Assembly (NCBI RefSeq): GCF_020907275.1
Contig: NZ_JAJJWI010000002.1
Coordinates: forward strand, 21,431 to 85,430
DNA from: Pontibacter silvestris
GTDB lineage: Bacteria; Bacteroidota; Bacteroidia; Cytophagales; Hymenobacteraceae
Direction of reading: 5' to 3'
Length of the DNA stretch: 64,000 bases
Below the pieces are notes generated by a model. The model was not told the origin of the DNA and did not search any database. It saw only the letters and a list, made by a program, of their open reading frames with translations. Made by a program: the position numbers and the translations under genes. Of this stretch, positions 18,059-27,598 are shown one piece after another (positions within the stretch are counted from its first letter, which is position 1; every line of letters starts with the position of its first letter).

Positions 18059-19603
18059 TTATTTCTTATCCTTAAACTTTCGCGCCATTACTTCCTGTAC
18101 CGGAAGGCTTTCTATTTTACTTTCCAGCCAAGATATAATATCAAGATACAGGAAAGGCCTTCTTTCGAGCGGGTTTTGAGATATTTCATTCAGTTTCTCC
18201 TTAAGCTTAATAAAGGCATCCCGCAGCTGATGTGGAGCAATGTTGCCTAAGTTTCGCAGGAATCTGAATATCTCGATCTGCATCTGCTGTTGATTATTCA
18301 TTTTGCCCAGGTAATGGTAAACTGACCTGATCTGGTAATCTAAGGCTTCATCTTCCCCGGCTTCGTAATGGGCAATCAGGTTCAGTATACGGGCAAAGCA
18401 TTGTATATCCTCTCTGAGACTTTGGTTCTTATAATGAATTATTTTGTTCAGGTATTCAATGGCTTTATAGTTGTCGCCGCTGCCAAAGTACAAGCTGGCA
18501 ATTTTGAAATAGAAAACCAATACCCTGTGTGGGTCCAGGTGGTTCTGAAACTCCTGCAGTTTATCAAGTATTTCAGGAATAATCTTTTTGCCCTCGCCGA
18601 ACTGTCCTTCCATAAACAAGGCATTCAGCTTGTTAGTATATATGTACTGAAACAGCAGCATTTCAGTATTTGGGCTGCTGCGTCTGTCTTTTGAGGCCGC
18701 AAAACCTTCTAATTGCTGTAGTACAACTTTAAATTTGCTGTAATACAAAAGGTTATACAAAGTTGCCAGCAGGTTATGTAAGCCCTTTATGTAAAGCATA
18801 GGCTGCTTATTTTTCATGTCAGGGTTCAGCTCAAAAAGATCCACCCATTTTTGAGCATATCTGTAACAGGCCTTAAAATCTTGTATGATGGTATAATACC
18901 ACACATGCGACTGGTAATAGTACAGCTTCTCAAAAAAGCCTGCTTTTTGCAGGTTTACAGCAGGTAAGCTTTTCTGAAAAAAGTCTGTGATAGAATCATA
19001 TTCCTCCTGGTTTCTGGCGAGTCCTACCTTTAAATATAAGCCATACAAGCGTAGAGCCACATTAGAAAGTTGATGTATGAGAGTAACACGTGTGGCAATG
19101 TCTATTGCTTCTTCAGAAAGGTTTTCCGCCCTTCCTCTCAGGCTCCTGGTAATGTACTGCGACTCAATTTTCTTTTCAAAATTAATGGCCTCTAACGCAA
19201 TATGCGGCATCTCCGACTGCATGGCCAGTACCTTTACTTTTTCCAACATCTTCAGGCTTTGCTGATAAAAGCCTCTGTTGTACAACACACGGGCATAGTC
19301 CAGCTGCTCGTGTAGCTGGATGTCCATGTTTTGGTTTGTATGGTACAAGCGAAGGCTGGCAAGTAAGTGCTTGTAAAGATTTGCTTTTAAGTTGGCTAAC
19401 TGGGCTTTCTTGATGGCAGGTACTTGTTGCAGAATCTTTTCCTCATTAAAAACATCCTGGTGGTCAATCTCATCAAAAAGCTGCAAAAACTTTAATCCCT
19501 CGCTGGACCCCTGTCTGTTGGCAAACAAGCGGAAGTGTCTTTTTTCGGAGCGTGTTAAAGATTTAACTAATTGAAAAACAGGATCAATACTTTCGTTAGC
19601 CAT
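18059..19603 (-). CDS. Large helical-repeat (TPR-like) protein of unknown function
   Basis: I know this 514-aa protein only as a conserved hypothetical of Bacteroidota. It is predicted to be almost entirely alpha-helical, with repeated pairs of helices rich in Leu, Tyr and Ala (YARVLYNRGFYQQSLKML, YIYTNKLNALFMEGQF, YFKIASLYFGSGDNYKAIEYL) like tetratricopeptide repeats. It opens with FQLVKSLTRSEKRHFRLFA, and has no signal peptide or membrane segment. A protein-protein scaffold role is the most that can be said. It diverges from the leu operon with a 163-nt spacer. Confidence 0.75.
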   Translation of the reverse strand: MANESIDPVFQLVKSLTRSEKRHFRLFANRQGSSEGLKFLQLFDEIDHQDVFNEEKILQQVPAIKKAQLANLKANLYKHLLASLRLYHTNQNMDIQLHEQLDYARVLYNRGFYQQSLKMLEKVKVLAMQSEMPHIALEAINFEKKIESQYITRSLRGRAENLSEEAIDIATRVTLIHQLSNVALRLYGLYLKVGLARNQEEYDSITDFFQKSLPAVNLQKAGFFEKLYYYQSHVWYYTIIQDFKACYRYAQKWVDLFELNPDMKNKQPMLYIKGLHNLLATLYNLLYYSKFKVVLQQLEGFAASKDRRSSPNTEMLLFQYIYTNKLNALFMEGQFGEGKKIIPEILDKLQEFQNHLDPHRVLVFYFKIASLYFGSGDNYKAIEYLNKIIHYKNQSLREDIQCFARILNLIAHYEAGEDEALDYQIRSVYHYLGKMNNQQQMQIEIFRFLRNLGNIAPHQLRDAFIKLKEKLNEISQNPLERRPFLYLDIISWLESKIESLPVQEVMARKFKDKK

Positions 19604-19766
19604 TGTAGTTTATGAACAGCTATTTGTATGAATATCAATTAAATAGCTAATTTAAAATGTTTTTAGAAATAGTAGGTAAGTGCAAAAAATGTTTTTGTAG
19701 CAAGATCAAACAGACGAAATTGTAATCACATTTCAAAATTGTTTCTGCTTAATAGACCAAATTACT

Positions 19767-20933
19767 ATGTCGGCTCAGAAAATACAAATATTCGACACAA
19801 CACTGCGAGATGGCGAGCAAGTGCCTGGATGCAAGTTAAACATGGATGAAAAACTTGTTATAGCAAAGCAGCTCGAACTACTCGGCGTTGATGTGATAGA
19901 AGCCGGATTTCCTGTATCAAGCCCGGGAGATTTCGAAGCGGTTAGAGCAATTGCATTACAAACGAAAGATGCTACAGTTTGCGGACTTACCCGTGCTGTT
20001 GAAAATGACATTCGTGTAGCAGCTGATGCTCTGAGAGGTGCAAAAATTCCAAGAATACATACAGGTATAGGCACGTCTGAACTTCATGTGAAGTACAAAC
20101 TCCGCACTACGCAGGAGAATGTAATAGAGCGAGCGATTGCAGCTGTAAAACTTGCAAAGTCTTTTGTAGAGGATGTAGAGTTTTATGCAGAAGATGCCGG
20201 CCGAACGGATAATGAGTTCTTGGCGAGAGTTTGTGAGGCTGCTATAAAAGCAGGTGCGACAGTGCTGAACATTCCAGACACCACAGGCTATTGTTTACCT
20301 GATGAGTATGGTGCTAAAATAAAATATTTAGCTACGCATGTAAAGGGCATAGAAAACGTTACCCTTTCAACACACTGCCATAACGATTTAGGGATGGCTA
20401 CTGCTAATTCTATTGCCGGTGCTATAAATGGTGCCCGCCAGATAGAGTGTACAATAAACGGAGTTGGAGAGAGAGCTGGTAACACTGCCTTGGAAGAGGT
20501 GGCAATGGTTCTGCGCCAGCACCCATATTTGAACCTTCAAACAAACATAAATACTAAACTGCTGACGGAAACCTCGGCCATTGTTTCGCACATGATGCGC
20601 ATGCCGGTGCAGCCAAACAAAGCCATTGTAGGAGCTAATGCATTCTCTCATTCGAGTGGCATTCATCAGGACGGCGTAATCAAACACAGAGAAACATATG
20701 AAATCATTGACCCTAAAGATGTAGGGGTAAATGATTCCTCTATTGTGCTGACTGCCCGTTCAGGACGAGCAGCCCTGGCTTTCCGTCTGCAAAAAATCGG
20801 CTACCAGTTCGACAAAACAACTCTGGACAAAGCCTATGCTTCTTTCCTTCAGGTGGCAGATACCAAGAAAGAAGTGGTAGACGAGGATCTGCATGTATTA
20901 GTGGAACAAGAAAACCTGGTTGCTGCAAGTTAA
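19767..20933 (+). CDS. leuA: 2-isopropylmalate synthase, short form without the regulatory domain
   Basis: LeuA condenses 2-oxoisovalerate with acetyl-CoA, the first committed step of leucine synthesis. The 388-aa product has the HMGL-like TIM barrel ([43 protein letters not shown]) and a short linker with SGIHQDG. It ends about 100 residues before the point where the LeuA_dimer allosteric domain would finish, so the leucine-sensing domain is missing. NifV/homocitrate-type enzymes are similar in size, but immediate linkage to leuCDB supports the leucine role. First gene of leuACDB; the leuC start follows the stop by one base. Confidence 0.93.
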   Translation: MSAQKIQIFDTTLRDGEQVPGCKLNMDEKLVIAKQLELLGVDVIEAGFPVSSPGDFEAVRAIALQTKDATVCGLTRAVENDIRVAADALRGAKIPRIHTGIGTSELHVKYKLRTTQENVIERAIAAVKLAKSFVEDVEFYAEDAGRTDNEFLARVCEAAIKAGATVLNIPDTTGYCLPDEYGAKIKYLATHVKGIENVTLSTHCHNDLGMATANSIAGAINGARQIECTINGVGERAGNTALEEVAMVLRQHPYLNLQTNINTKLLTETSAIVSHMMRMPVQPNKAIVGANAFSHSSGIHQDGVIKHRETYEIIDPKDVGVNDSSIVLTARSGRAALAFRLQKIGYQFDKTTLDKAYASFLQVADTKKEVVDEDLHVLVEQENLVAAS

Positions 20934-20934
20934 T

Positions 20935-22329
20935 ATGGCAAAGTCATTATTTGATAAAATCTGGGATGCACACGTTGTAAAGACAATCCCGGGAGGATTA
21001 GATGTGTTTTATATTGATAAACATTTGATCCATGAGGTAACAAGTCCGCAGGCCTTTGATGAGCTGCAAGCGCGAGAACTGCCTCTTTTTAGAAAAGAAC
21101 AAATGGTTGCTACGGCAGACCATAATGTACCTACAAAAGATCAGCACCTGCCTATTTCGGAACCGCTTTCCCGTATGCAGGTGGATAAACTTACAGAAAA
21201 CTGTGCCAAATTTGGCGTAGAGCTTTTCGGTCTCGGGCACAAGAACCAAGGCATTGTGCATGTGATAGGACCTGAGTTAGGTATTACACAACCAGGTATG
21301 ACCATTGTGTGTGGCGATAGCCATACTTCAACCCACGGTGCCTTTGGAGCTATTGCTTTTGGTATAGGAACAAGCCAAGTGGCACAGGTAATGGCCTCGC
21401 AGTGTCTGCTGCTGAGCCGCCCGAAGCGTATGCGCATTGTGGTGGACGGAGAGCTTAAAGCAGGTGTTACTGCCAAAGATCTTATCCTTTATGTAATTTC
21501 TAAACTTGGTACAGGTGGTGCTACAGGGTACTTTGTAGAGTACGCAGGTAGTGCTGTGCGCTCTTTGAGCATGGAAGGCCGCATGACTGTTTGCAATATG
21601 AGCATTGAGATGGGTGCCCGTGGCGGTATGATTGCTCCAGACGATACTACCTTCAATTACCTGAAAGGCCGCCAGAATGCTCCGCATGGTGAGAAGTGGG
21701 ATCAGGCTGTTGCTTACTGGAAAACACTTTATTCAGAAGATGGAGCTCCTTTTGAGGCAGAATACTTCTTTGATGCCAGTGACATAGCCCCAATGATTAC
21801 ATATGGTACTAACCCGGGAATGGGTATCGCTATTAACTCTGCCATTCCTGTAAATGTACAAAGCAGCGAAGCAGTAAGCTTTGACAAATCCTTGAAATAT
21901 ATGGGCTTTGCCCCAGGTGAAACTCTGCTTGGCAAAGAAATTAACTACGTATTTATCGGTAGCTGTACCAATTCACGTATTGAAGATTTACGTATTGTAG
22001 CGGAGTATGTAAGAGGTAAACAAAAAGCACAGCATGTGGAGGCTATTATTGTACCTGGCTCTAAACATGTAGAACTTCAGGCCAGAGAGGAAGGTATTGA
22101 TATAGTGTTGGCAGAGGCAGGATTTGAACTACGGGAACCAGGTTGCAGTGCCTGCTTAGCCATGAACGAAGACAAGATTCCGGCAGGAGCTTACTGTGTT
22201 TCTACCTCTAATAGAAACTTTGAAGGCCGCCAGGGCCCTGGTTCCAGAACTTTGCTGGCTAGCCCTTTGGTTGCAGCTATTACCGCAGTAGAAGGAAAGA
22301 TTGTGGATATAACGCAATATCTTAGCTAA
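20935..22329 (+). CDS. leuC: 3-isopropylmalate dehydratase large subunit
   Basis: LeuC with LeuD forms the [4Fe-4S] isomerase that converts 2- to 3-isopropylmalate. The 464-aa product has the aconitase-family signatures: [15 protein letters not shown], then [13 protein letters not shown] with the first cluster Cys, and [11 protein letters not shown] with the other two. A TTG at 20920 would add five residues overlapping leuA; ATG 20935, 1 nt after the leuA stop, is preferred. Confidence 0.97.
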   Translation: MAKSLFDKIWDAHVVKTIPGGLDVFYIDKHLIHEVTSPQAFDELQARELPLFRKEQMVATADHNVPTKDQHLPISEPLSRMQVDKLTENCAKFGVELFGLGHKNQGIVHVIGPELGITQPGMTIVCGDSHTSTHGAFGAIAFGIGTSQVAQVMASQCLLLSRPKRMRIVVDGELKAGVTAKDLILYVISKLGTGGATGYFVEYAGSAVRSLSMEGRMTVCNMSIEMGARGGMIAPDDTTFNYLKGRQNAPHGEKWDQAVAYWKTLYSEDGAPFEAEYFFDASDIAPMITYGTNPGMGIAINSAIPVNVQSSEAVSFDKSLKYMGFAPGETLLGKEINYVFIGSCTNSRIEDLRIVAEYVRGKQKAQHVEAIIVPGSKHVELQAREEGIDIVLAEAGFELREPGCSACLAMNEDKIPAGAYCVSTSNRNFEGRQGPGSRTLLASPLVAAITAVEGKIVDITQYLS

Positions 22330-22926
22330 ATGGAAAAATTTGAGGTTTTAAGAACGGCTGCAGTTCCGTTGCCGATTGAAAATATAGATACAGACCAGAT
22401 TATACCTGCCCGCTTTCTGAAAGCCACATCCAGAGAAGGCTTTGGGGAGAATCTGTTCAGAGACTGGCGTTACGATAGCAATGGAAACCCAATAGAGGAT
22501 TTTGCCCTAAACGATACACGTTATAATGGAAAGATATTGGTAGCTGGCAAAAATTTTGGCTGTGGTTCAAGTCGTGAGCATGCTGCCTGGGCTATATATG
22601 ATGCAGGTTTTAAAGTAGTAATATCTAGCTTCTTTGCTGATATTTTTCGTGGTAATGCGCTGAACAACGGTTTGCTTCCGCTACAGGTGTCGGATGAAAT
22701 GCTGCAAAGGCTTTTCGTGCAAATTGAACAAGACCCGCAGACAGAACTTGTGGTAGATTTACCGAAGCAGGAGTTTTATGTTCCTTCCTGGGATGAAAGC
22801 GTGTCTTTTGAGATAGACCCTTACAAGAAAGAGTGCCTGATAAACGGGTATGATGATATTGATTTTTTAGTAAGCCAGAAAGAGGCTATTGAAGCATACG
22901 AAACAAATAGAGCATGGGCATTTTAA
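22330..22926 (+). CDS. leuD: 3-isopropylmalate dehydratase small subunit
   Basis: Partner of LeuC, contributing the substrate-recognition swivel domain. The 198-aa product has [13 protein letters not shown] and the [16 protein letters not shown] signature. Its ATG directly follows the leuC stop codon, and its end overlaps the leuB start by 13 nt, which points to translational coupling along the operon. Confidence 0.97.
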   Translation: MEKFEVLRTAAVPLPIENIDTDQIIPARFLKATSREGFGENLFRDWRYDSNGNPIEDFALNDTRYNGKILVAGKNFGCGSSREHAAWAIYDAGFKVVISSFFADIFRGNALNNGLLPLQVSDEMLQRLFVQIEQDPQTELVVDLPKQEFYVPSWDESVSFEIDPYKKECLINGYDDIDFLVSQKEAIEAYETNRAWAF

Positions 22927-24032
22927 AGAAAAGAATAGCCGTTTTACCTGGTGATGGTATTGGTCCGGAAGTTTGTAAAGAGGCCATAAAAGTATTGGAG
23001 GCTGTATCAGAAAGGTTTGGACACCAGTTTGAGTTTGATACTCAACTAATGGGTGCATGTGCCATTGATGCGACAGGAGATCCTCTTCCTGAAAAAACTT
23101 TAGATGCCTGTCTAAATGCAGACGCCATACTTTTAGGTGCTATCGGTGATCCTAAGTATGACAACAATCCAGCTGCTAAAGTACGTCCGGAACAAGGCTT
23201 GTTGCGCCTAAGAAAATCATTGGGACTATATGCAAATATTCGTCCAGTAACTGCATACGATGTGCTTCTGGAGCATTCTCCATTAAAAAATAATCGTATA
23301 AAGGGTGCGGATATGCTTATATTCCGGGAGCTGACAGGCGGTATTTACTTTGGCGACAAAGGCCGTACTGAGAATGGTGCCTATGACCATTGTACTTATA
23401 GTAAAGAAGAAATTGTACGCGTTACGCACCTAGCTTTTCAGGCAGCGCAAACGAGACGCAAGAAACTTACTTTGGTTGATAAGGCCAATGTGCTGGAGAC
23501 TTCCCGTTTATGGCGTGAAGTTGTACAGGAAATATCTCCTGAATACAGCGATGTAGCTGTTGATTACCTTTTCGTGGACAATGCTGCTATGCAGGTTATC
23601 CTAAACCCCAAGCAATTTGATGTTATCCTGACTGAAAATATGTTTGGAGACATTATTTCTGACGAAGCATCTGTTATTGCTGGTTCCTTAGGCCTGTTGC
23701 CTTCTGCTTCTGTAGGAGACAAACTGGCTTTATTTGAACCTATACATGGTTCGTTCCCGCAGGCGAAAGGTAAAAATATTGCAAATCCTATTGCTACCAT
23801 CTTGTCTGCCGCTATGCTGTTGGAGCATTTTGAACTGCAAAAAGAAGCTGACTTAGTAAAAGAGGCTGTCCAAAATGCACTGGATAAGAAAGTGCTTACT
23901 CCCGAACTGAATTCAACTTCAGCTTATACTACAGAGCAGGTAGGTAGTTTTATTGCTTATTATGTAGTGGAAGGTTCTGAATCTCTTCCGCATAAGAGCA
24001 ACATTGAACTTGGCTTGAGTACTATTATATAA
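22914..24032 (+). CDS. leuB: 3-isopropylmalate dehydrogenase
   Basis: LeuB oxidises and decarboxylates 3-isopropylmalate to 2-oxoisocaproate with NAD+. The 372-aa product has [12 protein letters not shown] at the start, [21 protein letters not shown] (substrate Arg residues), and the metal-binding [15 protein letters not shown]. It is the last gene of leuACDB and is followed 37 nt later by a strong terminator. No ilv genes are linked here. Confidence 0.97.
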   Translation: MGILKKRIAVLPGDGIGPEVCKEAIKVLEAVSERFGHQFEFDTQLMGACAIDATGDPLPEKTLDACLNADAILLGAIGDPKYDNNPAAKVRPEQGLLRLRKSLGLYANIRPVTAYDVLLEHSPLKNNRIKGADMLIFRELTGGIYFGDKGRTENGAYDHCTYSKEEIVRVTHLAFQAAQTRRKKLTLVDKANVLETSRLWREVVQEISPEYSDVAVDYLFVDNAAMQVILNPKQFDVILTENMFGDIISDEASVIAGSLGLLPSASVGDKLALFEPIHGSFPQAKGKNIANPIATILSAAMLLEHFELQKEADLVKEAVQNALDKKVLTPELNSTSAYTTEQVGSFIAYYVVEGSESLPHKSNIELGLSTII

Positions 24033-24068
24033 ATGTACACATGCATTAGTAGTTTTATTTCCAGATAC

Positions 24069-24103
24069 AAAAATATGCATCCTGATAGGATGCATATTTT
24101 TTT
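24069..24103 (+). terminator. Terminator of the leu operon
   Basis: A perfect 15-bp stem (AAAAATATGCATCCT and its complement) with a GAT loop ends in a run of seven T residues. The A/T symmetry could allow it to work on both strands, but no minus-strand gene ends here. Confidence 0.93.
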
Positions 24104-24234
24104 GCTTATGCTGTGCAGCACATGGTTAATGTGGGATGCGGAAAAGTCGGAAATACTTCTAGTATAATGTTATCAGGATATCAAATAATGATTTTAGCCG
24201 TACATTTCTTAATTATTAAATAACCGATGTACTT

Positions 24235-24915
24235 ATGGCAGAACAAGGAGACCCTAAAGACACAGAAGTGTGGGAGCCGCAACCGAAGGTAGTAACACCC
24301 GGTAATGGTACGGCACCTCCGTCTGATGCAGTTGTTTTGTTTGATGGTCAAGACCTGTTTATGTGGGAGAGTGCAGAAGGTGGTCCTGCACAATGGAAAG
24401 TAGAGGATGGTTCTTTTACGGTAATAAAAGGAGCAGGAAATATTAAAACAAAAGAAAAGTTTGGGGATATTCAGCTACATATAGAATGGCGTGCTCCGGA
24501 GAAAATAGAAGGAAAGGGGCAGGGAAGAGGTAACAGCGGCATTCTGTTTCAGGAAAGATACGAACTGCAGATACTGGACTCTTACCAGAACAAAACGTAT
24601 GCTAATGGCCATGCCGGAAGTATATATAAGCAAGCCATACCTTTAGTTAATGCCATGAAAAAACCGGGAGAATGGAATTTATTTGATGTCTTTTATATGG
24701 CTCCACGTTTCTCAGAAGAAGGTAAACTGGAAAAGCCTGCTACCATGACAGTGTTACTTAATGGTGTGTTGGTCCAAAACCACACCGAAATAAAAGGAAC
24801 GACTGAATATATTGTTCCGCCAAATGTTCACCCTCACGGAAAAGCTGCTATTGCATTACAGGACCATGAAAACCCTGTTAGCTTTAGAAATATTTGGGTA
24901 AGGAGGTTGGCCTAG
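24235..24915 (+). CDS. DUF1080 (3-keto-disaccharide hydrolase-like) protein
   Basis: The 226-aa product matches the DUF1080 concanavalin-like fold: VVLFDGQDLFMWES near the start, WKVEDGSFTVIKGAGNIKTKE, the HIEWRAP strand, NSGILFQERYELQILDS and an ending IALQDHENPVSFRNIWVRRL. The family includes enzymes of 3-keto-glycoside cleavage and many carbohydrate-binding proteins. Unlike most members it has no signal peptide, beginning MAEQGDPKDTEVW, so a cytoplasmic location is implied. It is a single gene, converging on the amidotransferase gene. Confidence 0.83.
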   Translation: MAEQGDPKDTEVWEPQPKVVTPGNGTAPPSDAVVLFDGQDLFMWESAEGGPAQWKVEDGSFTVIKGAGNIKTKEKFGDIQLHIEWRAPEKIEGKGQGRGNSGILFQERYELQILDSYQNKTYANGHAGSIYKQAIPLVNAMKKPGEWNLFDVFYMAPRFSEEGKLEKPATMTVLLNGVLVQNHTEIKGTTEYIVPPNVHPHGKAAIALQDHENPVSFRNIWVRRLA

Positions 24916-24929
24916 AAGTTTAACCTCCT
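24901..24929. terminator. Small hairpin across the DUF1080 gene 3' end
   Basis: AGGAGGTT (24901-24908) and AACCTCCT (24922-24929) form an 8-bp stem across the stop codon in the convergent spacer. No T-run follows, so only a weak terminator is suggested. Confidence 0.35.
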
Positions 24930-24952
24930 CACTCAAATATTTCAGTCTTAGC

Positions 24953-25897
24953 TTAAGCACTGTTTCTTAGTTCCTCCAGAAGTGCTTTTTCCCTTTCCTG
25001 CATTTCTTTCAGTACGGCTGCTCTAGGCATAGACAATGCTTCATCTAAGTCATCGTCCTCTATCTGAAGTTGAACTTCTCGTGCATGCTGCACCAAAGCC
25101 TGAAAAAGTCTGCGTTGTTCTTTGTGCTGAGGCAGGTATTCTGGGTGCCATTGTACACCAATAATATACTCCTGTTTTAGATTCTCTACAGCCTGTACAA
25201 CATTATTTTCTTCCTGAGCTACAATAGCCATGTCATGACCTGGCTCTTTAACAGCTTGGTGGTGTAGTGCATTTACTTTAAGCCGCTGCACACCGAGTAC
25301 ATGAGCCAGTTTACTGCCTGGCTTTATGTACACCCGCTTCACCGGGAAGATACTGGATGGATTTGGTTCTTCGAGATAAAAGGTGTTGATATCCTGGTAA
25401 AGTGTACCCCGGAAGTAAACGTTTATAAGCTGAGAGCCCCGGCATATCCCCATCAAAGGTAAACCTTTCTGAACGGCCTGATCAATCAATTGAAATTCCA
25501 GGTGATCTCTCTCGTGATCTAACTTCCAGCCCTTTTTTCGGCTGAAAACTTTCCTGACGAAGAACAAAGCGGGGTAGTAAAGCCATTTTGTAAAGCGGCC
25601 AATCCTCCTGAAAATGTTCTTCCTGGGTTGCCGGATTGTTTTGGCGAGGTATTCATCTATAACACTTTCCTGCTGGTAAGTACTAGGGTCTACATCTGCT
25701 CCGCCTCCAATAATCAGCGCTTGCAGTCCGTCGGCAGTGCGAGGGCTGGAAGGCGTAATACGTACTGGTTTGCCGCCTGCCATCCAGACAGCCAGTGATG
25801 TAAAAAACCATGCTACTCCACCCCCTCTATTAGGTCCGGTGATGCCTATGGTTGGTCTGTCACGATTTATTTTATATTTTTTTGTTAAGAGAGCCAT
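24953..25897 (-). CDS. Class I glutamine amidotransferase (peptidase C26, gamma-glutamyl hydrolase type)
   Basis: Predicted hydrolase of 314 aa with the triad of class I amidotransferases: Cys152 in MGICRGSQLINV and His251/Glu253 in VQWHPEY. The N-terminus has ITGPNRGG and the LIIGGGADVDPS loop, as in gamma-glutamyl-GABA hydrolases (PuuD type). An unusual basic and hydrophobic insert (residues ~90-128, with WLYYPALFFVRKVF) lies between the GGGADVDP loop and the nucleophile region. Its ATG overlaps the end of the amidoligase gene by 13 nt, so the two are probably co-translated. Such pairs were predicted by Iyer and Aravind to make and trim amide-linked compounds; that role is inferred here. 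Confidence 0.85.
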   Translation of the reverse strand: MALLTKKYKINRDRPTIGITGPNRGGGVAWFFTSLAVWMAGGKPVRITPSSPRTADGLQALIIGGGADVDPSTYQQESVIDEYLAKTIRQPRKNIFRRIGRFTKWLYYPALFFVRKVFSRKKGWKLDHERDHLEFQLIDQAVQKGLPLMGICRGSQLINVYFRGTLYQDINTFYLEEPNPSSIFPVKRVYIKPGSKLAHVLGVQRLKVNALHHQAVKEPGHDMAIVAQEENNVVQAVENLKQEYIIGVQWHPEYLPQHKEQRRLFQALVQHAREVQLQIEDDDLDEALSMPRAAVLKEMQEREKALLEELRNSA

Positions 25898-26889
25898 CTT
25901 TCAGTATGTTCTATCCATTTATTATCAAAACCGATAAACGTGTTATCTTTTAATGTGAGGTATTCTAGGCACATTTGCTCTAAGCGTTCGGGGTCATTTG
26001 CCAGTTCTTCAATAACTACCCATAAGTTCCATTCCTGTGCCAGAGACCAATTCGGATCAGCAACTGAGCTGTTCGGTAGCCGGTAATGGAAGGTTGTTCT
26101 GGCCTTTACTTTCCCAAGGTTCGTGTACTGGCTGATTTTTTCCTCTCGTAAAGCAGCAAACAATGGATACAGGTCTAGCGGACGATTCCGGTCCGGGTTA
26201 TAGAGGTGGTAATCCTCAATAAGCTTATCCAGATCAGGTTTATAGGTGGGGTTTAATACAAGAGCTGTATAATCTGCCTTATAAGGGTTTATAAAGGATG
26301 TCATTCTTCTTGCAAAATCTGTTTCTCCTGCCTTTAACAACCAGGGGTACAACAACAGAAATGCTCTTAAGTAGTTTAAGATGGTGGCTATATCTGTATC
26401 CGGCAACTCTGGGTTAATGTGGGTGCCATAGGCATTCGTTAAAAAAGCCTTTGTACCTTCCGCACGATGCTCATAAAGAGCTTTCCGGAGTAGCTCGAGT
26501 TGCTCCAACTCTGTACAAGCAACAGGTGGAGTGCCTATTTCATAAGGTAGTACTGTTCGTGCCAAATTCTCCAGAGCAGTTTCTACTTCAAATTCCAAGG
26601 TGCTTTCTCCCAGTTTAATATCCTGCAAGTTAATATTCAGTTTATCGAGAGGTGCTTTATAAGTCTTCTCATTTAATAGTTTTAAATCAATTTCTATGCT
26701 GAAATCCCCAAGCCGAGTATCTACCACCTTCTGTGAAAATCGGTGTTTCTTCTGTACCTGCCCTCCATACAATTCCTGTACTATTTGCACAGACTCTTCT
26801 ATCCCAACGTTTGCAAATTCCAGCTCAAAGCCGACCTTTCGCAAATCACCCTTTGCATTGCACAAGACTGGCAGTTGTTTGAATTGCAT
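25885..26889 (-). CDS. Putative amidoligase (glutamine-synthetase-like COOH-NH2 ligase)
   Basis: The 334-aa product matches the Amidoligase_2 family: the opening KVGFELEFANVG corresponds to the first GS-like strand, followed by DFSIEIDLKLL, the TPPVACTELEQLE segment, and the metal-site block TNAYGTHINPELPDTD. These ligases are predicted to join a carboxyl group to an amine using ATP, but no product is known for this subtype. No signal peptide is present. The gene is first in a two-gene unit with the amidotransferase, overlapping it by 13 nt. Confidence 0.82.
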   Translation of the reverse strand: MQFKQLPVLCNAKGDLRKVGFELEFANVGIEESVQIVQELYGGQVQKKHRFSQKVVDTRLGDFSIEIDLKLLNEKTYKAPLDKLNINLQDIKLGESTLEFEVETALENLARTVLPYEIGTPPVACTELEQLELLRKALYEHRAEGTKAFLTNAYGTHINPELPDTDIATILNYLRAFLLLYPWLLKAGETDFARRMTSFINPYKADYTALVLNPTYKPDLDKLIEDYHLYNPDRNRPLDLYPLFAALREEKISQYTNLGKVKARTTFHYRLPNSSVADPNWSLAQEWNLWVVIEELANDPERLEQMCLEYLTLKDNTFIGFDNKWIEHTERWLS

Positions 26890-27082
26890 AATTTATGTTA
26901 AGTTAAATTTCTACACAGGGCACACCTGCTTATAATAGTACCCTGTCTTTCAAACGACAGGCAGATTAAGGCGTTACATGAATAATGGATTTTTCTAAGC
27001 AAAAGCATTCTCACCAAAGAGTATTTTATTAATTAGCCACTGTTTCTGTAAGTACCATAAGAGCGTGAAAGGAATATTAAAC

Positions 27083-27123
27083 ACAAAAGCCATAGCAGGA
27101 GAACTTTCTGCTATGGCTTTTGT
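27083..27123 (-). terminator. Terminator of the DUF1330 gene
   Basis: A perfect 16-bp stem (ACAAAAGCCATAGCAG and its complement) with a 9-nt loop lies 17 nt past the stop codon of the minus-strand gene, ending in TTTTGTGTTT on that strand. Confidence 0.8.
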
Positions 27124-27139
27124 AGCGGTAAAAGAAATT

Positions 27140-27433
27140 TTAGCTTTGGTATCCTTCTACAACAATCATTTTAGTGTTTGCTGCTTTTTGGCGGATAGCT
27201 TTGGCAGGAGTGTATTCGGGTGAGTTCCACCATTCTTTGGCTCTATCTACGGAAGGAAACTCGAGTAAAACAATGCGGTTTGGTTTCCAGTCTCCCTCTA
27301 AGCTTTCGTATTGCCCGCCTCGCACTACAAACTTACCATTGTATTTTTCAAGTGTAGCAGGAGTTAATTTTGTGTATCCCTGATACGTCTCCAAGTCTGT
27401 AATTTCAATTTCTACAATAACGTATGCAGCCAT
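27140..27433 (-). CDS. DUF1330 family protein
   Basis: Small protein of 97 aa with the dimeric alpha/beta-barrel pattern of DUF1330: YVIVEIEITDLETYQGY, GKFVVRGG, the signature RIVLLEFPSVDRAKEWWNSPEY and a final TKMIVVEG strand. Members are ABM-like barrels of unknown function, sometimes suggested to act on small organic substrates. It stands alone with its own terminator. Confidence 0.92.
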   Translation of the reverse strand: MAAYVIVEIEITDLETYQGYTKLTPATLEKYNGKFVVRGGQYESLEGDWKPNRIVLLEFPSVDRAKEWWNSPEYTPAKAIRQKAANTKMIVVEGYQS

Positions 27434-27598
27434 ATTTTTTTATTTTGATTCAAAAGTAATTTAACTAATTATTGGTTGTTGTTTCCTGTTTTTTGCTGTG
27501 CAGTAACTAAAGGGGAAGTAATACTTATAGTGAAACAGGTTAGCATTAGGATAGATAACTCTATAGTAAAGATTTATAAGGTAGTAAGGATCTTTTTA

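Noticed and set aside
19604..19766. Leucine attenuator leader peptide before leuA
   Set aside because: The only short frame has few Leu codons and no terminator/antiterminator pair was found.
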